DNA of 6,926 nt from Chthoniobacterales bacterium (GTDB lineage: Bacteria; Verrucomicrobiota; Verrucomicrobiia; Chthoniobacterales; UBA10450). The stretch covers positions 1 through 6,926 of the forward strand of contig JACCTI010000010.1 of the NCBI GenBank assembly GCA_013812515.1, written 5' to 3'. The first letter of the stretch is position 1, and the number at the start of each line of letters is the position of its first letter. Below, one piece after another: positions 1 to 5,289 of this stretch. A model generated the notes under the pieces. That model was not told the DNA's origin, did not search any database, and worked only from the letters and a program-made list of their open reading frames with translations. The position numbers and the translations under genes are program-made.

Positions 1-2
1 TT

Positions 3-194
3 TTGAAGACGGCCGATGGCCTCCCGCTCGAGAGCATCAGCGAGACGCCGCATCTCACGCGTGCCGTCCTCTCACCACACAGCGAAAGATCAATCGACGT
101 CTTCCAGGACGACGGCGCGGTCGTCGAGCAGTTCCGCGTTAGCGGTCTGGATCAGATGATGGCGTTCGATTGCGGCGCTTTTGATTTGAATTAG
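3..194 (+). CDS. 3' end of an unrecognised gene (5' end outside window)
   Basis: An open frame runs in from the window edge and stops at TAG 192-194. Codon third positions are strongly G/C biased (for example the run GAC GAC GGC GCG GTC GTC GAG near 108-128), as in the real genes nearby, so I take it as coding. The TTG at position 3 need not be the start; the gene more likely begins upstream of the window. The visible ~60 residues are acidic and soluble, ending in MAFDCGAFDLN, with no membrane segment and no motif I can assign. It lies 26 bp upstream of the exonuclease gene on the same strand, so the two may be co-transcribed. No function is proposed. Confidence 0.55.
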   Translation: MKTADGLPLESISETPHLTRAVLSPHSERSIDVFQDDGAVVEQFRVSGLDQMMAFDCGAFDLN

Positions 195-210
195 CGGTCA
201 CGCTTTGCTC

Positions 211-217
211 AAGGTGA
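211..217 (+). promoter_or_regulatory. Shine-Dalgarno site of the exonuclease gene
   Basis: AAGGTGA lies 3 bases upstream of ATG 221. It is one of the few recognisable ribosome-binding sites in this window and supports ATG 221 as the start. Confidence 0.6.
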
Positions 218-220
218 ACG

Positions 221-772
221 ATGCTGCGCGACATCGTCTATTTTGATTTGGAGACGCAACGGACTGCGAACGACGCGGGCGGGTGGGATCGCAAATGCAA
301 CATGCGTATGTCCGTCGGCGTGGTCTTCAGCACAGCCACGGGCAGATATCAGGTCTTCAGCGAGAAACGCGTGAACGAGTTAGTCGAGCGGCTGCGCCGC
401 GCCGATCTCGTCGTGGGATTTAACGTCCTGAACTTCGATTATCACGTGCTGATGGGTTACACGATTCTCGATCTCATCCACGAGCTTCCAACCGCCGATC
501 TCATGCTCGATCTTGAGAAGCGGCTCGGTCATCGGCTCGGGTTGGACCCGATCGCGAACGCCACCCTCGGAGTGCGGAAGACGGCCGCTGCTCTGGACGC
601 AATCCGCTGGTGGCGCGAAGGCCGCGTCTTGGAAATCGCGGAGTATTGCTGCTTCGACGTGAAGGTAACCAGGCTCGTGCACGAACATGGTTGCCGGCAC
701 AAGGAGCTCTTCTTCCACGACCGCTTCGCACAAAAGCAGCGCGTCGAGATCGATTGGTGTCATCTTGATTGA
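221..772 (+). CDS. Stand-alone DEDDy 3'-5' exonuclease / RNase H-like domain protein
   Basis: This 183-residue protein is predicted to be a 3'-5' exonuclease of the DnaQ/RNase H-like superfamily, nearest to the YprB-type (RNase_H_2) group. Three exonuclease motifs are visible in order. Exo I is YFDLET near the N-terminus, with D9 and E11. Exo II is GFNVLNFD, residues 66-73, with D73. Exo III is EYCCFDVKVT, residues 141-150, with the Y-x3-D spacing of the DEDDy class (Y142, D146). These four acidic residues would bind the two catalytic metal ions. In many bacteria such a domain is attached to a helicase or found in a longer protein; here it makes up the whole protein, with no helicase motif, signal peptide or membrane segment. 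Start ATG 221 has a good ribosome-binding site. The next gene is convergent, so this gene ends its transcription unit. The natural substrate (RNA or DNA) cannot be told from sequence. Confidence 0.8.
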   Translation: MLRDIVYFDLETQRTANDAGGWDRKCNMRMSVGVVFSTATGRYQVFSEKRVNELVERLRRADLVVGFNVLNFDYHVLMGYTILDLIHELPTADLMLDLEKRLGHRLGLDPIANATLGVRKTAAALDAIRWWREGRVLEIAEYCCFDVKVTRLVHEHGCRHKELFFHDRFAQKQRVEIDWCHLD

Positions 773-808
773 GCGACAGTCAGGCTTACTGCCAGGACGC
801 GTTTGTAG

Positions 809-829
809 CGGTGCTTGTGTCAAGCACCG
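809..829. repeat. Perfect 9-bp hairpin with TGT loop in convergent spacer
   Basis: CGGTGCTTG (809-817), loop TGT, CAAGCACCG (821-829). It sits 36 bp after the exonuclease stop and 44 bp beyond the 3' end of the decayed gene on the other strand. It is placed where a bidirectional terminator would be, but no T-run follows on either strand, so intrinsic termination is unproven. It overlaps the motif TGTAGCGGTG (804-813), which recurs in other spacers here, so it may belong to a dispersed palindromic repeat family. Confidence 0.6.
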
Positions 830-873
830 GGCGGTGAGGTCGTCGCAGACGTGGCGGGCGCTTGTTACAGGCG

Positions 874-1499
874 CTATGGCGCTAGGCGGTAAACTTCGAC
901 CAAGGCAACCCCGGTAGTGTTCCCGGCCCCACGCACAATCGCGGTGTAGTTTCCGGGAGCGAGGGTGCGAACGACGGCTGACTCTGCTTCGCTGGCCGAC
1001 GATATCCGGGTTCGCTCCCGAAATCTGCCATTCCGTCACGACGCATTGATTCGCGAACGCGCTCCCCTTCGGCACGGTGAAATCGGCGGCGCCACTCGGG
1101 TTGAAGGTTGGCGTAGGTGTAGAGCTTGCGGAATCCCGGACTGCCCGAGTTGGCGAAACCGGGATGAAAAGCGAGACCGAGCAGCCCCTGTTCGCCGCCG
1201 ACTTTGATGATCGCGCTGATTTCGAGAACTGGCGTCGCGTAGACCGCTCCGTTCTTCAGGAGTCTGATTCGGCCGCCTTGCTCGACGATGAAGAGACGAC
1301 CGCTGCCATCATTCACCGGGACAAACTCTAGTGGGCCGTTCAGGCCGCTTGCGACTGATTCCACTTCGATGCTGATCGGCCCTGTCGGGATCGAGGGAAG
1401 CTGCGCTTTCACGCTCGGAACGGTGAAGCAGAGGCAAAACAAGGTGGACAAACCGAAAAAGCGCCGCGCGGGGATCCCCCACCAATTCGCTCTATGCAT
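874..1499 (-). pseudogene. Decayed secreted glucose/sorbosone (PQQ-type) dehydrogenase with C-terminal repeat-domain remnant
   Basis: Reading the minus strand from ATG 1499, the protein opens with a signal peptide: RR, a hydrophobic core around FFGLSTLFCLCFTV, and likely cleavage after VKA. It continues with the N-terminal blade typical of glucose/sorbosone dehydrogenases: NGPLEFVPVNDGSGRLFIVE, then GGEQGLLGLAFHPGF and KLYTYANL. At about 1103 the homology moves to a second frame (NPSGAADFTVPKGSAF, then VVTEWQISGANPDIV), consistent with one inserted base. Around 990-1000 it moves to a third frame (ESAVVRTLAPGNYTAIVRG, then GVALVEVYRLAP), ending at TAG 874-876. That tail is the end of a C-terminal repeat domain I recall from verrucomicrobial exported proteins. 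Intact relatives are several hundred residues longer, so most of the propeller and its active-site residues are deleted. The gene cannot make a working enzyme. The minus-strand open frame extends upstream to about 1640, but the signal peptide makes ATG 1499 the likely original start. Confidence 0.82.
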
Positions 1500-1613
1500 A
1501 GGCGTTTTCCAACCCTGCCCCGCGCACGCGAGTTGCGGCGCGGAAGAGTCTTCGAGGCGGGTCAAAGGTGACATCATTGTTACATTCGGATGCGAAGAGT
1601 CCCTCATCCCTAA

Positions 1614-1633
1614 CCTTCTCCCCTCGAAGAAGG
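1614..1633. repeat. Short inverted repeat CCTTCT-8 nt-AGAAGG
   Basis: CCTTCT (1614-1619) pairs with AGAAGG (1628-1633) around an 8-base spacer. It lies in a pyrimidine-rich stretch on the plus strand (CCCTCATCCCTAACCTTCTC). Stretches of this composition recur between genes of many GC-rich bacteria. The stem is short, so this may be a repeat remnant or chance. Confidence 0.3.
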
Positions 1634-1698
1634 AAACCACCTCTCCCTGTATTATCCCTGCGTCGGTTCCGAACTATCTCGCGCGCACACGAGCCGGA

Positions 1699-1742
1699 GC
1701 ACGGCCGTCTCGGCTGTGCGGCCAGCGGGCGTCTCGCCTGCT
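1699..1742 (+). repeat. Two tandem hairpins of identical architecture (TCT loops, G-U at pair five)
   Basis: Hairpin 1 is GCACGGCCG (1699-1707), TCT, CGGCTGTGC (1711-1719). Hairpin 2 is AGCGGGCG (1724-1731), TCT, CGCCTGCT (1735-1742). Both share the core GTCTCG, a TCT loop, and a single G-T pair at the fifth position from the loop. In plus-strand RNA that is a G-U wobble, giving continuous stems of 9 and 8 pairs. In minus-strand RNA it would be an A-C mismatch, so plus is the favoured strand. Four bases separate the hairpins, which end 136 bp before the lpxC-fabZ start. They may be a dispersed palindromic repeat or part of an untranslated leader. Confidence 0.6.
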
Positions 1743-1878
1743 CGGTCGCGCCCGAGGAGACGGATTGTCCTCCGCCTGATGCCAGGACGCAAAACAGATA
1801 TCTGATACGGTCGTAAGGGTCTGCACGCTTTTGCACCCATCCTAGTCACCATGGGAAATCTTTGTTAGTTACGCCACC

Positions 1879-3195
1879 ATGTCTTCTACGCCGGAGCTCC
1901 AACACACGCTCGCAAAGTCCACGAGCCTCAGCGGCACATCCCTTCATACCGGCGAGAAAGTTACACTCCGGCTACAACCTGCGCCGGTCGATCACGGCAT
2001 CAAATTCAAGCGCAAAGACCTGCAGGATGAGCCCACGATTGACGCGACAATCGAGAATCTTAAAACAGTCGAGCGCGCCACCACGATCGGCGAAGGCGCG
2101 ATGCGCGTGCATACCGTGGAGCACGTCCTCGCCGCCCTCTGCGCGATGGGGGTCGATAACGCCGTCATCGAAATGGATGCGAACGAGCCGCCAATCGGCG
2201 ATGGCAGCGCCCAGCTTTACGTAGAGGTCATCAAGAAGGGAGGCGTGGTCGCGCAGGAGAAAGCCCGGCGCACGTTTGCCGTGCGTGAACCGATTCACAT
2301 CGAGACGAAAGGCGGCTCCTTGATGGTCGTGCTGCCGGACGAAAAATATCGTATCTCCTGCACACAGGTCGGCCCCGCGGGGCGCTTCTCGCAATTCCTC
2401 TCCACGGAGATAACGCCGGCCGTATTCGAAAGGGAAATCGCACCGGCCCGGACCTTCGTTTTTTACGAAGACGTCCAGCCGCTCATGGAGAAAAACCTGA
2501 TCAAGGGGGGCAGCCTGGAGAACGCCATCGTCGTGCGCGGCGACGCCGTCCTGAGCAAGGAGCCACTGCGCTTCCCGGATGAATTCGTTCGGCACAAGAT
2601 TCTCGACATCATCGGCGATCTCGCACTCTTCGGTCCGCGCATTCGCGGTCACGTCATCGCGGTGAAGCCAGGACACGGGCCGAACGCGGAGCTGGCGCGC
2701 GCGCTCATGAAAGAGCACGCGAAGACCATGCCTGCGATCCAGCCGCGCGCTTTCCCGCCCGGCGAAGGCGGTCTCGACATCAACCAGGTCATGGACATTC
2801 TGCCGCATCGCTTTCCTTTTTTGATGGTGGATCGCATCGTCGGTTTCGAAGGCGAGTCGAAGATTACCGGTGTCAAGTCGGTCACGATCAACGAGCCGTA
2901 CTTCATCGGGCACTTCCCGGGTCATCCGGTTATGCCAGGCGTGCTCCAAGTCGAGGCGATGGCGCAGGTCGCGAGCATTCTGATGATGAAGATCACGAAA
3001 AGTGCGAGCCGCATCGGTTACTTCATCAGCGCGGACGATGTGAAATTTCGCAAGCCGGTGTTTCCCGGTGATACTCTCTTCATTCATGCCGAACTGACGA
3101 AGGCCCGCAGTAATCGCCTCGCGAAAGCAAAGTGCCATTGCATCGTGAACGATGCCGTTGTCTCCGAGGGCGAGCTGATGTTCACCTTCCTGTAG
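1879..3195 (+). CDS. lpxC-fabZ: Bifunctional UDP-3-O-acyl-GlcNAc deacetylase / 3-hydroxyacyl-ACP dehydratase (LpxC-FabZ fusion)
   Basis: This 438-residue cytosolic enzyme joins two activities. Residues ~8-285 are LpxC, the zinc amidase that removes the N-acetyl group from UDP-3-O-acyl-GlcNAc, the committed step of lipid A synthesis. The motif HTVEH gives catalytic base E81 and zinc ligand H82; RHKILDIIGD gives zinc ligands H239 and D243; H266 in KPGHG matches the essential C-terminal histidine of E. coli LpxC. Residues ~298-438 are FabZ, which dehydrates 3-hydroxyacyl-ACP: ILPHRFPFLMVDR (308-320), then GHFPGHPVMPGVLQVEAMAQ with the catalytic pair H345 and E359 at the usual 14-residue spacing. 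All key residues are present, so both halves should be active. The fusion is known from Bacteroidota, Chlorobiota and Verrucomicrobiota. The start at ATG 1879 gives the expected short lead into SLSGTSLHTG; no Shine-Dalgarno site is visible. lpxA follows after 89 bp on the same strand. Confidence 0.96.
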   Translation: MSSTPELQHTLAKSTSLSGTSLHTGEKVTLRLQPAPVDHGIKFKRKDLQDEPTIDATIENLKTVERATTIGEGAMRVHTVEHVLAALCAMGVDNAVIEMDANEPPIGDGSAQLYVEVIKKGGVVAQEKARRTFAVREPIHIETKGGSLMVVLPDEKYRISCTQVGPAGRFSQFLSTEITPAVFEREIAPARTFVFYEDVQPLMEKNLIKGGSLENAIVVRGDAVLSKEPLRFPDEFVRHKILDIIGDLALFGPRIRGHVIAVKPGHGPNAELARALMKEHAKTMPAIQPRAFPPGEGGLDINQVMDILPHRFPFLMVDRIVGFEGESKITGVKSVTINEPYFIGHFPGHPVMPGVLQVEAMAQVASILMMKITKSASRIGYFISADDVKFRKPVFPGDTLFIHAELTKARSNRLAKAKCHCIVNDAVVSEGELMFTFL

Positions 3196-3212
3196 ATGAA
3201 GGACGAACTTGC

Positions 3213-3269
3213 AGCGGCGGTCTATGTCCGTCGAGAATCGACGACGAGCGGCGGTCGTAGACCGCCGCT
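3213..3269 (+). repeat. Competing-hairpin inverted repeat between lpxC-fabZ and lpxA
   Basis: A perfect 10-bp hairpin, AGCGGCGGTC (3247-3256), loop GTA, GACCGCCGCT (3260-3269), lies 15 bp before the lpxA start. A second copy of the left arm, AGCGGCGGTCTA (3213-3224), can pair with TAGACCGCCGCT (3258-3269) over 12 bp instead, enclosing a small hairpin GTCGA-GAA-TCGAC (3230-3242). The two large stems exclude each other because they share the right arm. No T-run follows. It is either a repeat element that landed in the operon or an RNA structure affecting lpxA translation or mRNA stability; I cannot decide which. Confidence 0.65.
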
Positions 3270-3284
3270 ACAGAAGTTGAGGCC

Positions 3285-4064
3285 GTGAGCGACATCGAGA
3301 TTCACCCGACGGCAATTGTCGATGCGGGATCGGAGATTGGCGCGGGCACGGTCATCGGTCCTTATTGCATCATCGAAGCCGGCGTGGTGCTCGGGCGCGA
3401 CAGTTGGCTGCAGCATCACGTCACGCTTTGCGGCCCAACGCGCGCCGGTGCACGGAACAAGTTTTACGCCTACTGCTCGATCGGCCAGCAAACACAGGAC
3501 CTGAAATACGCCGCCGAACCAACATATCTGGAGATCGGCGCCGAGAATACCTTTCGCGAGTTCGTAACGGTCAATCGCAGCACGTCAAGCGATGGGAAAA
3601 CGCGCATTGGCCACTGCGGAAATTTCCTGGCTTACAGCCACGTCGGTCATGATTGCGTCGTGGGCGACGCCGTAGTTTTTTCCAATAACGGCACGCTCGC
3701 CGGCCATGTGCAGGTGGAGGATCACGCGATCATCGGCGGGCTCACCGCCGTGCATCAGTTCTGCCGCATCGGCCGCTTCGCGATCACCGGCGGCTGCTCC
3801 AAGATCGTCCAGGACGTGCCACCGTTCATGATCGCAGATGGCAACCCCGCGGAGATCCGCGGCGTGAATCTCGTCGGCCTCGAGCGCAATGGTTTCGCGC
3901 CAGAAAGCGTGAAGTGGATCAAGGAAGCCTTCCGTCTGATTTACCGCTCGAAATTAAACACGCGGCAGGCCGTCGAAGCGGTGCGCCAAGAGCTGCCCGC
4001 GAACGAAGAGATCATCCAGATTCTTGCATTCATCGAGAAGAGCGAGCGCGGAATCATTCGTTAG
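3285..4064 (+). CDS. lpxA: Acyl-[ACP]-UDP-N-acetylglucosamine O-acyltransferase (LpxA)
   Basis: LpxA transfers a 3-hydroxyacyl chain from ACP to the 3-OH of UDP-GlcNAc, the first step of lipid A synthesis in the cytosol. At 259 residues it matches the usual length (E. coli 262). Residues ~4-185 form the left-handed beta-helix of hexapeptide repeats (IHPTAIVDAGSEIGAGTVIG, and so on) and the rest is the helical C-terminal domain ending in RGIIR. H122 in VGHDC aligns with catalytic H125 of E. coli, and H157 in AVHQF with H160. G170 in GGCSKIVQDVPP aligns with E. coli G173, the acyl-length ruler position, where glycine permits long chains (about C14) and methionine restricts to C10; this suggests a long acyl donor. 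The start is GTG 3285, because IHPTAIVD must be near the N-terminus; GAGG (3279-3282) is only 2 bases away, so the ribosome-binding site is poor. Probably co-transcribed with lpxC-fabZ. Confidence 0.96.
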   Translation: MSDIEIHPTAIVDAGSEIGAGTVIGPYCIIEAGVVLGRDSWLQHHVTLCGPTRAGARNKFYAYCSIGQQTQDLKYAAEPTYLEIGAENTFREFVTVNRSTSSDGKTRIGHCGNFLAYSHVGHDCVVGDAVVFSNNGTLAGHVQVEDHAIIGGLTAVHQFCRIGRFAITGGCSKIVQDVPPFMIADGNPAEIRGVNLVGLERNGFAPESVKWIKEAFRLIYRSKLNTRQAVEAVRQELPANEEIIQILAFIEKSERGIIR

Positions 4065-4133
4065 GCGCGAGCTCTCAGGAACATTCCTCGGGTAAGAAGC
4101 ATCGGCCCGGCCCTGATCCTCCGACTCTCTTCG

Positions 4134-4153
4134 GCGGGCGCGCCCTCGCCCGC
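4134..4153. repeat. GC-rich stem-loop in the lpxA / hypothetical gene convergent spacer
   Basis: GCGGGCG (4134-4140), loop CGCCCT, CGCCCGC (4147-4153); the overlapping GGGCGCGCCC (4136-4145) is itself a perfect palindrome. The spacer 4065-4216 also contains AGGAA-CA-TTCCT (4077-4088), TCACGGAA twice (4158-4165 and 4175-4182), and the recurring motif TGTAGCGGCG on the minus strand (4192-4183). The stem-loop is 70 bp past the lpxA stop and 64 bp past the stop of the convergent gene. It could stop transcription from both sides, but no T-run is present. Confidence 0.45.
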
Positions 4154-4216
4154 GTTATCACGGAAGCACGACGCTCACGGAACGCCGCTACAACTCGCGG
4201 GGCTTTTACCAGAGCG

Positions 4217-4432
4217 TTAGAGCTTCGGCGCGGGACGCGCGAGCAGACTAAGGTCCTGCTCGATTTTTCTCAAGAGCGGAGTCGCGGGAGCGTCGGAGAC
4301 AATGCGCAAGACACTAGGCACCAGCTCTAACGCCCGTCCGGGTTTGTCCTGCTTGATCCAGGCACTGGCTTCTTCCAGCACGACCCGGAGAATGTCCTCG
4401 CGTCTTGTCTCTCCGGCACGCGGCAAAGTCAT
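4217..4432 (-). CDS. Small hypothetical protein, translationally coupled to the PhnP-like hydrolase
   Basis: A 71-residue frame begins at ATG 4432, one base after the TGA of the hydrolase gene (TGA-T-ATG), and ends at TAA 4217-4219. An upstream TTG at 4444 would add four residues and overlap the hydrolase; the ATG is more likely. The tight stop/start spacing on the same strand, and its position before a convergent spacer, support a real last gene of a two-gene operon. The protein begins MTLPRAGETRREDILRVVLE and is rich in Leu, Arg, Glu and Ala, with a probable all-helical fold. There is no signal peptide, membrane segment, cysteine pair or metal motif. The stretch PGRALELVPSVLRIV is loosely like half a TPR-type helix pair, but this is weak. 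I do not recognise the family. Confidence 0.6.
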   Translation of the reverse strand: MTLPRAGETRREDILRVVLEEASAWIKQDKPGRALELVPSVLRIVSDAPATPLLRKIEQDLSLLARPAPKL

Positions 4433-4433
4433 A

Positions 4434-5267
4434 TCAGAGTTCAATCTTCAGGCCATCATAGGCGATCCCGGTGTTCGGCGAGAGGTTCGCTTCCCACCTC
4501 TGCGGCAGCTCGTGCGAAATGTGGGTGAAGAGGGTCCGGTGCGGCTGCACGCGCGCAGCCGCTTCCAGCGCCTGCTCCACGCTCAGGTGCGTCGGATGCG
4601 GCAGTGGACGCAATGCGTCGATCACGAACACGCTGACGCCGCGGATCAGCTCCGCAATTTCATCCGGCACGCCGCTGCAATCGCTCAGGTATGCGAGAAG
4701 CTTTTTGCCGCGACGCGCAAAGAGGTAGCCGTAAACCTCCGCCTTTCCGTGCGGAACGGGCAAGGGCGTGATGGTTGTTCCGCCGAGATCGAACGGGCCG
4801 TTCACCAGATGCGGCTCCGGTTTCAAGTAACCCGGAAACGGATTCAGCCCTCGAAACGCGAAGGCAAAAACGCGCTCCAGATCGTGCATGGTAGCGCGGG
4901 AGGCATAGACCGGCATGCCGCCGCGGAACGAGGAGAAGCGCCGCAGATCATCGAAGCCCATGATGTGATCGGTGTGCGAGTGCGTGAAGACGACCGCGTC
5001 AATCCGGCGGATGTTTTCGCGCAGAACCTGGGTGCGAAAATCCGCGCCCGTATCCACGACGAAGGCGCACTCCGGAGTGTTAATATAAATGGAAGCGCGC
5101 AGGCGCTGGTCGCGCGGATCAGCCGAATGACAGACGGCGCAATCGCAGCCGATCATCGGCACGCCTTGCGATGTGCCGGTCCCGAGAAACGTGACGCTGA
5201 GTTGAGACTCGTCGGTTGAGAGTTGAGAGTTCAGAAAGGCTCCGGCGGTCGCACTCTCATCTCTCAC
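4434..5267 (-). CDS. PhnP-like metallo-beta-lactamase-fold phosphodiesterase/hydrolase
   Basis: A metal-dependent hydrolase of the metallo-beta-lactamase fold, closest to PhnP (cyclic phosphate phosphodiesterase). Numbering from GTG 5267 (277 residues): FLGTGTSQGVP (27-37) is the opening strand; THSHTDH (95-101) supplies metal ligands H96, H98, D100 and H101; H173 in PVPHGK, D196 in YLSDCS and H249 in FTHISHEL complete the site. C41, C43 and C46 (GCDCAVC) with H252 match the separate structural zinc site of E. coli PhnP. No other phosphonate genes are nearby, so the substrate is open. The start is uncertain: family members normally begin one to three residues before TFLGTG, but no ATG, GTG or TTG exists there. 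Upstream, the frame contains only GTG 5267, with a stop just before it, and CTG 5234 preceded by GGAG. Residues ~12-24 are encoded by a CTCAACT-type repeat. It is divergent from recN and followed by a coupled small gene. Confidence 0.85.
   Translation of the reverse strand: MRDESATAGAFLNSQLSTDESQLSVTFLGTGTSQGVPMIGCDCAVCHSADPRDQRLRASIYINTPECAFVVDTGADFRTQVLRENIRRIDAVVFTHSHTDHIMGFDDLRRFSSFRGGMPVYASRATMHDLERVFAFAFRGLNPFPGYLKPEPHLVNGPFDLGGTTITPLPVPHGKAEVYGYLFARRGKKLLAYLSDCSGVPDEIAELIRGVSVFVIDALRPLPHPTHLSVEQALEAAARVQPHRTLFTHISHELPQRWEANLSPNTGIAYDGLKIEL
5201..5228. repeat. Low-complexity GTTGAGA repeat at the 5' end of the hydrolase gene
   Basis: GTTGAGA occurs at 5201-5207, 5215-5221 and 5222-5228; the last two are adjacent, and related pieces (CTCTCA, ACTCAAC) continue to about 5283. 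On the minus strand it reads CTCAACTCTCAAC and is translated as NSQLSTDESQLS at the hydrolase N-terminus. From memory, such heptad-type repeats are common between genes in Verrucomicrobiota. Here it lies at the junction of two divergent genes. Confidence 0.55.
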
Positions 5268-5289
5268 CTTCTAACACTCAACCTCCCAC

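Larger units (their letters stand above)
1500..1878. other. Gene-free divergent spacer between the decayed dehydrogenase and lpxC-fabZ
   Basis: These 379 bases hold open frames on both strands, but none has protein motifs I recognise or is placed like a gene. Contents seen: GAAGAGTCTTC (1543-1553), an imperfect palindrome arm pair at 1614-1633, two tandem hairpins at 1699-1742, and the perfect palindrome CAGATATCTG (1795-1804). Promoters for lpxC-fabZ should lie in the last ~100 bases. TTGCAC near 1826-1831 resembles a -35 box, but no convincing -10 box follows at the right distance, so I do not call a promoter. Confidence 0.6.

Noticed and set aside
380..1075. 231-residue minus-strand open frame as an independent gene
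   Set aside because: Only its first ~25 residues are meaningful, being the second-frame piece of the decayed dehydrogenase. The rest is antisense to the exonuclease gene.
1288..1779. 163-residue plus-strand open frame over the pseudogene and spacer
   Set aside because: It overlaps the recognisable minus-strand dehydrogenase remnant and the hairpin region, and has no motif or ribosome-binding site.
790..1790. 11-bp direct repeat TGCCAGGACGC at 790-800 and 1780-1790, flanking the pseudogene
   Set aside because: It looked like a possible insertion footprint, but in ~7 kb several 11-base matches are expected by chance alone, and the flanks do not extend the match.
1867..1881. GCCACCATG at the lpxC-fabZ start resembling a Kozak context
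   Set aside because: The gene families are bacterial throughout. The match is coincidental and the start is set by the conserved LpxC N-terminus.
1972..3138. 388-residue minus-strand open frame
   Set aside because: It lies entirely antisense to lpxC-fabZ, whose catalytic motifs are intact. It has no recognisable domain and is explained by G/C codon bias of the real gene.
4302..5219. 305-residue plus-strand open frame
   Set aside because: It is antisense to the small gene and the PhnP-like hydrolase. Its sequence is Arg/Gln/Ala-rich without motifs, whereas the opposite strand encodes all the metal ligands.
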